DNA of 5,846 bases from Piscirickettsiaceae bacterium (lineage in GTDB: Bacteria > Pseudomonadota > Gammaproteobacteria > Methylococcales > Cycloclasticaceae): assembly GCA_002401365.1 (NCBI GenBank), contig NVSW01000108.1:1-5846 (forward strand), written 5' to 3'. The translations under genes and the position numbers were made by a program. Below are positions 1 through 4,699 of the stretch, one piece after another (the first letter of the stretch is position 1; each line of letters starts with the position of its first letter). Below the pieces are notes generated by a model. That model made no database searches, was not told the DNA's origin, and saw only the letters and a program-made list of their open reading frames with translations.

Positions 1-325
1 CATTGCCCCAAGTGCTGCAGGCATGGATACTGAAAGCCTAAAACAATACACGTGCCCCACTCCCCTACCCGTTATGGTATTTCATAATACTGACGACTCC
101 CACTTTGAAGGCTTTGGCAAACAGGCGGCTGATTGGTGGGCCAACTGCAACCAATGTAGTAACGAAACAACTGAACCCGACCAATTCGGTTGCCGCGCCT
201 ATAAAAGCTGTTCCGCGTCAGCAAAAACGTACTTTTGCGAAGGCCCAGGAAACCACTCAACCTGGCCAGACAAGAATAGTGTAATGATTGATTTTTTCAT
301 CAACCATCAACATCAAACACCGTGA
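1..325 (+). CDS. C-terminal part of a secreted PHB depolymerase/feruloyl esterase-like alpha/beta hydrolase (5' end outside window)
   Basis: The reading frame is open from the left edge, so about 107 C-terminal residues of a longer enzyme are present. The visible part matches the last third of the LpqC/PHB-depolymerase/feruloyl-esterase hydrolases. It has a hydrophobic strand PLPVMVF followed by HNTDD (codons 83-97), equivalent to the family HGTxD motif with the catalytic Asp at 95-97. Next come the ADWWANCNQC segment and the GNHSTWP motif carrying the catalytic His at 254-256, then a final helix IDFF. The nucleophilic Ser (GxSxG) and signal peptide would lie upstream and cannot be seen. Six cysteines in about 60 residues suggest disulfides and export. 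Known members cleave esters in polyhydroxyalkanoates or hydroxycinnamoyl-sugars; the substrate here cannot be assigned. The TGA stop (323-325) overlaps the GTG start of the next gene, suggesting translational coupling. The Met at 23 is internal to the family fold and not a likely start. Confidence 0.85.
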   Translation, partial: IAPSAAGMDTESLKQYTCPTPLPVMVFHNTDDSHFEGFGKQAADWWANCNQCSNETTEPDQFGCRAYKSCSASAKTYFCEGPGNHSTWPDKNSVMIDFFINHQHQTP

Positions 326-1482
326 AGCAACACCTCTTAAGTATTTTATACATGGGCATTGCCGGCGTCCTATTCTGGCTTTTTCTACCTGCAAAATACA
401 CAGTGAATATGCCCATACAGTTTGCAAATTCATATACTGAGCAAGAAACGCTTGAACAACTCGTCGTTGCTGATGGCTATGAAATATCAATTTTTGCTAA
501 CGACTTAAGCAATGCTCGCGCGCTAATAACAACCGACAATAATGACCTTATCGTCTCTAGGCCCAACAGTGGCACATTGACGTTGGTCTATCAAGACAGC
601 GACCAAAATGGCCGTTCAGATGGTCAAAAATTATTGCTCAAAGGTTTAAACAAACCCCATGGCATAGCCCTTCATGACGGCTGGTTATACATTGCCGAAA
701 CGAATGCTGTACTACGTATTCAATACGACAGTCAACAACGCAAATTCATTGGCATACCACACTATATCATTCGCGATAGCTTCCCAGGTGGCGGCAACCA
801 TTGGTCAAGAAGCATTAAAATTGGCCCCGATAACAAGCTGTATGTCAGCGTTGGATCTAGCTGTAACGTCTGCATAGAGAACTCACCTAAACGCGCTGGC
901 ATTTTGCAATATGATTTAGACGGTGGCAATGAAACATCTTTTGCCAGCGGCTTAAGAAATACCGTTGGTTTTGATTGGCAACCGACAACGAACTTAATGT
1001 TTGGTGTTAATAATGGCCGTGATTTTTTTGGTGAAAATAGCCCACAAGAAGAACTCAATCAAATTAATAAAGGGGGTCATTACGGCTGGCCTTATGAACA
1101 CGGTAACAACATAGCTGACCCAGATTACGCTACCCGCAAGCCTGACACGCTAGTTACTAGCGCACCCAGTCATTTAATGACCGCGCATAGCGCCCCCCTC
1201 AGTCTACTATTCCTACAACAAAACAAAGCCCAGCATGATATCGCATTAGTTAGCTTGCATGGTTCATGGAATAGGTCAGAGAAGTCGGGCTACAAAGTCA
1301 TTTCATTGTCTTTCGAAACGAATGGTGACATTATTCAACATGACTTTATAACCGGTTTCGAACATGATGGAACGGTTATTGGTCGCCCCGTTGATCTGAC
1401 GGAAGATAAGCAAGGAAATATCTACCTAAGCGATGACTATGCGGGTAGAATTTATAAGATTTCAGCCATTAAAAAACTCTAG
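322..1482 (+). CDS. PQQ-dependent sugar dehydrogenase (glucose/sorbosone dehydrogenase family), membrane-anchored or exported
   Basis: This 386-residue protein is a six-bladed beta-propeller quinoprotein of the GSDH/L-sorbosone dehydrogenase type, which oxidises sugars or aldoses in the periplasm with PQQ. Residues about 6-22 form a hydrophobic signal or anchor segment with no clear cleavage site. Family landmarks follow in order: GYEISIFA (52-59), KPHGIALHDGWLYIAETN (111-128), GGGNHWSRSIKIGPDNKLYV (156-175), ASGLRNTVGFDW (208-219), NNGRDFFGEN (230-239), GGHYGWPYEHG (251-261), HSAPLSLLF (289-297), HGSWNRSEKSGYK (313-325) and GRPVDLTEDKQGNIYLSDDYAGRIYKI (354-380, partly conserved). By position, H160 is the likely catalytic base and R212 a PQQ-contacting Arg, by analogy with His144 and Arg228 of soluble glucose dehydrogenase. 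DSDQNGRSDG (92-101) resembles a calcium-binding loop. SCNVC (180-184) has two Cys but no His after them, so it is not a heme c site. The GTG start overlaps the upstream stop by 4 bases. ATG at 352 is possible but would remove the Lys before the hydrophobic segment. The substrate is unknown, and no PQQ biosynthesis gene is in view. Confidence 0.9.
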   Translation: MKQHLLSILYMGIAGVLFWLFLPAKYTVNMPIQFANSYTEQETLEQLVVADGYEISIFANDLSNARALITTDNNDLIVSRPNSGTLTLVYQDSDQNGRSDGQKLLLKGLNKPHGIALHDGWLYIAETNAVLRIQYDSQQRKFIGIPHYIIRDSFPGGGNHWSRSIKIGPDNKLYVSVGSSCNVCIENSPKRAGILQYDLDGGNETSFASGLRNTVGFDWQPTTNLMFGVNNGRDFFGENSPQEELNQINKGGHYGWPYEHGNNIADPDYATRKPDTLVTSAPSHLMTAHSAPLSLLFLQQNKAQHDIALVSLHGSWNRSEKSGYKVISLSFETNGDIIQHDFITGFEHDGTVIGRPVDLTEDKQGNIYLSDDYAGRIYKISAIKKL

Positions 1483-1487
1483 ATAAA

Positions 1488-2054
1488 ATGCCTATTATGA
1501 ATACTTTTAAAAATATACTCGCAATTTTTGCACTCACATTCTTACTATCTGCCTGCGGCGAAGATAGCGCAACATCGAGCGCCAACAAAATATTCAAAAT
1601 TGACGGCGTGTTTGGCTTGAAATTAGGAGTCCGAGGCCCAGGTTTACCTGACGGCTACCTTACTAATAACAAAGCGTTTGATTTCACGCCCTCTGCTGCA
1701 CATAAAAACTTTAACTCATATACTTTTTCAGTTACACCAAACTCACATCTCATTTACGGCATCAAAATGACCAGCTCTAAAGAACTTGCTACAGCAAGTT
1801 GCAAGGAACAACGTAACGAAATGATTAAAGAAACATTGGCCGCACTCGGCGAGTCGTCAACTCTTAAAGTCAGTGAAAACGGAAATGAGTGGAAGATCCG
1901 TGAAGACAACCAACGTTCCATTATTATTGATTGTGAACTTACTTTGCTGCCAACAACCCGTCAACTGGTTATGACATACAGCGACACAGCGTTAAGTAAA
2001 GCGAGCTTCGTAGAATGGTCAAAACATCAAGATGATATCACCAAGCCACAATAG
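1488..2054 (+). CDS. putative lipoprotein, first of a tandem homologous pair
   Basis: I do not recognise the family. The N-terminus is a lipoprotein signal: a hydrophobic stretch ending in FLLSAC, with the lipidated Cys at residue 23. A Gly-Glu-Asp start and a short polar Ser/Ala linker follow. Asp near the lipid Cys sits at +3, so an inner-membrane retention signal is not clear. The remaining 150 or so residues look like one compact periplasmic domain, with two further cysteines (C105, C149) conserved in the neighbour at 2119 and suited to a disulfide. The best conserved stretch is EWKIREDNQR (134-143). The gene begins 5 bases after the dehydrogenase stop, so it is probably in the same transcript. 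No Shine-Dalgarno is visible. ATG at 1497 is an alternative start giving a signal length like the neighbour's (Cys at 20 versus 19), and the bases around it (CTAG, then ATTATGA) resemble those at the neighbour's start. The choice is unresolved. Role unknown. Confidence 0.85.
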   Translation: MPIMNTFKNILAIFALTFLLSACGEDSATSSANKIFKIDGVFGLKLGVRGPGLPDGYLTNNKAFDFTPSAAHKNFNSYTFSVTPNSHLIYGIKMTSSKELATASCKEQRNEMIKETLAALGESSTLKVSENGNEWKIREDNQRSIIIDCELTLLPTTRQLVMTYSDTALSKASFVEWSKHQDDITKPQ

Positions 2055-2113
2055 GTTGCAAAAGGATTACATAGCCTTAACACTGATCATTACAACTTAA
2101 ACTAGCCACAATA
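2044..2113. repeat. 10-base direct repeat AGCCACAATA flanking the gap between the twin lipoprotein genes
   Basis: Identical copies lie at 2044-2053 (overlapping the end of the first lipoprotein gene, including bases of its TAG stop) and 2104-2113 (just before the ATG of the second gene), 60 bases apart. They may be a remnant of the duplication or insertion that placed the second copy here, or simple chance in AT-rich DNA. The 64-base gap holds no clear terminator or strong promoter. Confidence 0.4.
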
Positions 2114-2118
2114 TAATT

Positions 2119-2682
2119 ATGAGTATAACGAAGGCTTTTCTTGGCATCGCTTTATTAACAGTCTTAACAGCTTGCAGTGAGGTAAATGATGATATTAATA
2201 TTGATTTAAACAAAGAATTTAGCATCAACGGTATTTTTGGTATCTCTCTTGCGTCTATTGATAAAAAATTACCAGAAGGCTATATTATTGAAAATAAAGC
2301 GATTGCTTTTACGCCTGATAATACTGATAAACGATTTGTTCAATACGAATACTCAACAACGCCTAAGTCTCATATCATTTATGGTATTAAAACAAAAAGC
2401 CCACGAGAGTTATCTAAGGCCAACTGTCTAAATCAACGAAATCAACTAATAGAAAAAACTCTTAATGAACTGGGTGATGCCTCTCAATTTAGAATAACCG
2501 AAGAAAAAAATAAGTGGAAAATTCGAGAAGATAACCAAAGAGAAATAACGATTGATTGTGAAATGTCTATCTCACCTGAGCAATTACAACTTGTGATGAT
2601 TTACCAAGACACCTCGTTGAGTTTATTAGCGTTTAGAGAATGGAGAAAACGTCAAAAAGAAATAACGTTGATTAGATTTTAA
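2119..2682 (+). CDS. putative lipoprotein, second of a tandem homologous pair
   Basis: This 187-residue protein is homologous to the gene just upstream. Residues 31-183 align without gaps to residues 33-185 of that protein, with 78 of 153 identical by hand count. The N-terminus is a lipoprotein signal ending in VLTAC (lipid Cys at residue 19). C103 and C147 match C105 and C149 of the partner and are likely a disulfide pair. The most conserved blocks are TPKSHIIYGIK (81-91), KWKIREDNQR (132-141), TIDCE (144-148) and LQLVM (156-160). The signal peptide, the loop after the first strand and the last few residues have diverged. No Shine-Dalgarno precedes the ATG. Base composition is lower in GC than the partner: 79 of 240 bases in rows 2281-2340 and 2401-2580, against 103 of 240 in rows 1621-1740 and 1801-1920. 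The gene ends 10 bases from the stop of the opposing gene string. Function unknown. Confidence 0.85.
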   Translation: MSITKAFLGIALLTVLTACSEVNDDINIDLNKEFSINGIFGISLASIDKKLPEGYIIENKAIAFTPDNTDKRFVQYEYSTTPKSHIIYGIKTKSPRELSKANCLNQRNQLIEKTLNELGDASQFRITEEKNKWKIREDNQREITIDCEMSISPEQLQLVMIYQDTSLSLLAFREWRKRQKEITLIRF

Positions 2683-2692
2683 TTTTTCTGTG

Positions 2693-3613
2693 TTATGTAA
2701 CATTACCTTTTCTAGCAGAAAACAAACCATAACAACCTATACCATCATGTAACACATGATACTGACCGAAACAGGCATCAAAATTACCGCTTTGCACCGA
2801 GCTTCTCAACCTTAGGAAGCTCATTATTTTTTCCACTGGATAAGTTAATAGCGCTGTGTAATAAAGCCGCTTGGATGAAGGTAAGGTGTTTTTTGTAATA
2901 TCTCTATAGTAAATGTCACTAAACCCACTGTCTCGCATAAAAGCTTCAAATTCACTAGGTAATGACATATTTGGCATAGACCATCCATTCAATACTTTTA
3001 ATACATACCGCCACTCTTGATCAGTCAGCTCTCGTTTGCTAGCAAATCCATCAGCAATTGCAAAGCTTCCACCCTTTTTTAATAGCCGATACGCCTCTTT
3101 TACAAAATCAGATTTTTTTAGCGCGTAACAAATACTTTCTAGGCCCCAAATATGGTCAAACGACTCATCATCAAATGATGTTTGGGTGTAATCTTCGAGT
3201 TTGAAGGACACAAGGTGCTCAACACCGCGCCTTTTAGCATTTTTGTTAGCCTGTTCAATTTGCGTAGGAGAAATAGTGATCCCCGTTACCTTAACTGCAA
3301 AATTTTCAGCCAACCAAATAGAACTACCACCAATACCACAACCTGCATCTAATACATGATCGCCCGGCTTTAAATCTAACTCACGAGCCAGAACCTCATT
3401 CATTTCTAACAAAGAGTCGCTATGGGATTTAGTTTTTTCGGACCAATATCCGTAATGTATTGCTAAATTTTTACTGTTTAGCCACGATGTTCTGTAGTCC
3501 CAATAACTTTGATCATAATAATCGGCAATATCGCTTCTTAAGTCATCACGACTATTTGTACGGTGATCAATGTCAGCTTCAACATTAATTAAATGTCGTT
3601 TGTTATTAGGCAT
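2693..3613 (-). CDS. class I SAM-dependent methyltransferase (tocopherol/UbiE-like type 11 group), substrate unknown
   Basis: This 306-residue soluble protein has a Rossmann-type SAM fold. Motif I is VLDAGCGIGGSS (87-98), preceded by the family-typical HYGYW (53-57) and MNEVLARELDLKPGD (71-85). GITISPTQIEQA (111-122) is the acidic-loop/SAM-adenosyl region. SFDHIWGLESICYA (151-164) is motif II with the ES-CYA signature of this subgroup. EAYRLLKKGG (173-182) is the usual motif III turn. The C-terminal part, with a GW-P segment (210-214) and LPSSKRLYYTA (244-254), resembles small-molecule methyltransferases related to gamma-tocopherol methyltransferase. Those methylate lipids, quinols, polyketides or amines, so the substrate cannot be read from sequence. 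No signal peptide or membrane helix is seen. Its ATG lies inside the last codons of the upstream membrane-protein gene (8-base overlap) and has no Shine-Dalgarno, so translation is probably coupled. It is the last gene of the leftward string. Some rows are AT-rich. Confidence 0.88.
   Translation of the reverse strand: MPNNKRHLINVEADIDHRTNSRDDLRSDIADYYDQSYWDYRTSWLNSKNLAIHYGYWSEKTKSHSDSLLEMNEVLARELDLKPGDHVLDAGCGIGGSSIWLAENFAVKVTGITISPTQIEQANKNAKRRGVEHLVSFKLEDYTQTSFDDESFDHIWGLESICYALKKSDFVKEAYRLLKKGGSFAIADGFASKRELTDQEWRYVLKVLNGWSMPNMSLPSEFEAFMRDSGFSDIYYRDITKNTLPSSKRLYYTALLTYPVEKIMSFLRLRSSVQSGNFDACFGQYHVLHDGIGCYGLFSARKGNVT
2744..2760. repeat. perfect 7-base inverted repeat with 3-base loop inside the methyltransferase gene end
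   Basis: ATCATGT (2744-2750) and ACATGAT (2754-2760) are exact reverse complements separated by AAC. It lies about 50 bases inside the 3' end of the methyltransferase gene, facing the convergent lipoprotein gene. The stem is AT-rich and has no T-run after it on either strand, so a Rho-independent terminator is not supported. It could weakly fold in either transcript. Confidence 0.35.
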
Positions 3614-4046
3614 CGGTTAATAAATATGAAATAGCAGAATAACGGGCAAACTTACCCAATGATATAAAAAATAAGGCTTTAATAAAATTAAGCCGTAACC
3701 AACCTGCTGCTAAACAAAGAACATCACCAATTACAGGTAACCAGCTCAATAACAGAGTGACGCTACCGTATCGTTGTATTAATGTATTTGCTTTAGCAAA
3801 ATGCTTCTGATCAGTATTTTTTGGAGGAAATTTTACCGACGCCAACCTCCCTAAATAAAACGTCGTCAGCGCACCCAGTGTATTACCTATAGTCGCTACC
3901 ACCACGAGATACGACGGACTATGCTCTGCATTTAACAGTAAGTAGGCCAGTACTGCTTCCGAACCACCTGGCGCTAAGGTAGACGATATAAAGGCACTGA
4001 AAAATAAGCCCGCAACACCATATCCTTCTACTAGCCCTTGAAACAC
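3606..4046 (-). CDS. yqaA: YqaA/DedA-family (VTT domain) inner-membrane protein
   Basis: The length (146 residues) and pattern match E. coli YqaA (about 142 residues), a short DedA-superfamily membrane protein of unproven function. Key blocks are FISSTLAPGGSEAVLAYLLL (19-38), the first re-entrant-like motif with its conserved Gly/Ser/Glu; ATIGNTLGALTTFYLGR (51-67); and RYGSVTLLLSWLPVIGDVLC (92-111), the second re-entrant-like motif, followed by AAGW and a GKFARY helix end (131-136). Hydrophobic segments span about 8-38, 45-66, 94-115 and 121-143. Larger DedA relatives include undecaprenyl-phosphate translocases; extending that role to YqaA is inference. The start is GTG at 4046-4044: an in-frame TAG lies three codons upstream and no internal Met exists, so it is the only common start near the expected N-terminus. 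No good Shine-Dalgarno is present. The gene starts 14 bases after the cupredoxin stop and overlaps the methyltransferase by 8 bases. Confidence 0.9.
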   Translation of the reverse strand: MFQGLVEGYGVAGLFFSAFISSTLAPGGSEAVLAYLLLNAEHSPSYLVVVATIGNTLGALTTFYLGRLASVKFPPKNTDQKHFAKANTLIQRYGSVTLLLSWLPVIGDVLCLAAGWLRLNFIKALFFISLGKFARYSAISYLLTDA

Positions 4047-4060
4047 CAGAAGCTATTTAT

Positions 4061-4699
4061 CTACTTGCTGCGCCAAACAAAGAAGAAAATACAGCTAGAT
4101 AAACCTAATATAAAAAGGGCTAATGTTAGCAATATATTGCCAACTCCCCAATCCATGCCATACGCATCCCTGTTCAGTTGCCCCGAAATACCCGGGATTG
4201 AAGGTAAGTTACCATTACCACCACCCACCTTTACTTGTGCTTTCATGCCTTTTTCCATATGTTGGGCAATATCGCAGTGGGCCAGATAAGTTTGCTCACT
4301 ATTCGGTGTTATAAACGTACCCGTGGCTTCACCTCTAGAATAGAGTTCCATATGGAACATGCCTTGTGGATGCAAATATGTTGGCAACCCGTGAATCATA
4401 AATTGATGACGAATATCATCTTCATTGACAAACGTTACGGTAATACGGGTACATTTGGGGAAATTAAACTCGTGCTGACTATAACCAAAAATTGTACCTG
4501 GAAATGGTTTTGCGTACTCTCGACCTGCTTTGATTGTGATGGACTCTTCACCCGCTATTTTTTCGCAACCCTGGGGTAATTGTTCCATGTTTTCGTTCAT
4601 TACCATCCCCCACTCACCCATACGCATGCCCGCATGAACATTAGTGACAGCTAAAAGCATTAAGGTGATACAAAAAACAAAACTACTCACCCTCATCAT
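4061..4699 (-). CDS. membrane-anchored periplasmic cupredoxin (type 1 copper protein)
   Basis: A blue-copper protein of 212 residues. A signal peptide covers about 1-23 with likely cleavage after NVHA. The mature N-terminus is rich in Met (M25, M27, M32, M34, M38). The cupredoxin fold spans about 50-158, with ligand His in IRHQFMIHG (H98 most likely; H104 is the other candidate) and the C-terminal loop HCDIAQHMEKGM giving C142, H147 and M152, spacing C-x4-H-x4-M. C45 and C83 could form a disulfide. After a Gly/Asn/Pro linker (159-175), one hydrophobic helix (about 187-208) ending WRSK anchors the protein with the copper domain in the periplasm. It probably carries single electrons or binds copper. 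The first ATG overlaps the oxidase TGA by 4 bases. A Shine-Dalgarno AAGAGG sits 2 bases from the first ATG and 5 from the second (4696), so initiation at the second Met is the better fit. Partnership with the oxidase is inferred from overlap and shared topology. Confidence 0.88.
   Translation of the reverse strand: MMRVSSFVFCITLMLLAVTNVHAGMRMGEWGMVMNENMEQLPQGCEKIAGEESITIKAGREYAKPFPGTIFGYSQHEFNFPKCTRITVTFVNEDDIRHQFMIHGLPTYLHPQGMFHMELYSRGEATGTFITPNSEQTYLAHCDIAQHMEKGMKAQVKVGGGNGNLPSIPGISGQLNRDAYGMDWGVGNILLTLALFILGLSSCIFFFVWRSK

Noticed and set aside
860..875. CNVC in the PQQ dehydrogenase as a possible heme c site, which would make it a quinohemoprotein.
   Set aside because: A heme c motif needs CxxCH; here the second Cys is followed by Ile. 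The Cys pair lies within the family-typical GSSCNVC segment.
762..1058. Open frame on the minus strand within the PQQ dehydrogenase gene.
   Set aside because: It lies opposite the most conserved propeller motifs of the dehydrogenase and has no recognisable feature of its own.
2112..2117. Perfect TATAAT just before the second lipoprotein gene as a -10 promoter box.
   Set aside because: It ends one base before the ATG, so transcription would start inside the coding region. No good -35 lies at the right distance; TTAACA at 2077-2082 is too far away, and with TAAACT at 2098-2103 it makes only a weak 15-base-spaced candidate.
2744..2760. Inverted repeat as a terminator for either convergent gene string.
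   Set aside because: The stem is AT-rich with only two G-C pairs and no T-run follows on either strand; it also sits within the methyltransferase coding region.
4235..4579. Open frame of 114 codons on the plus strand across the cupredoxin gene.
   Set aside because: The opposite strand has a signal peptide, full type 1 copper ligands and an overlap with its neighbour; this frame has none of these and is a shadow.
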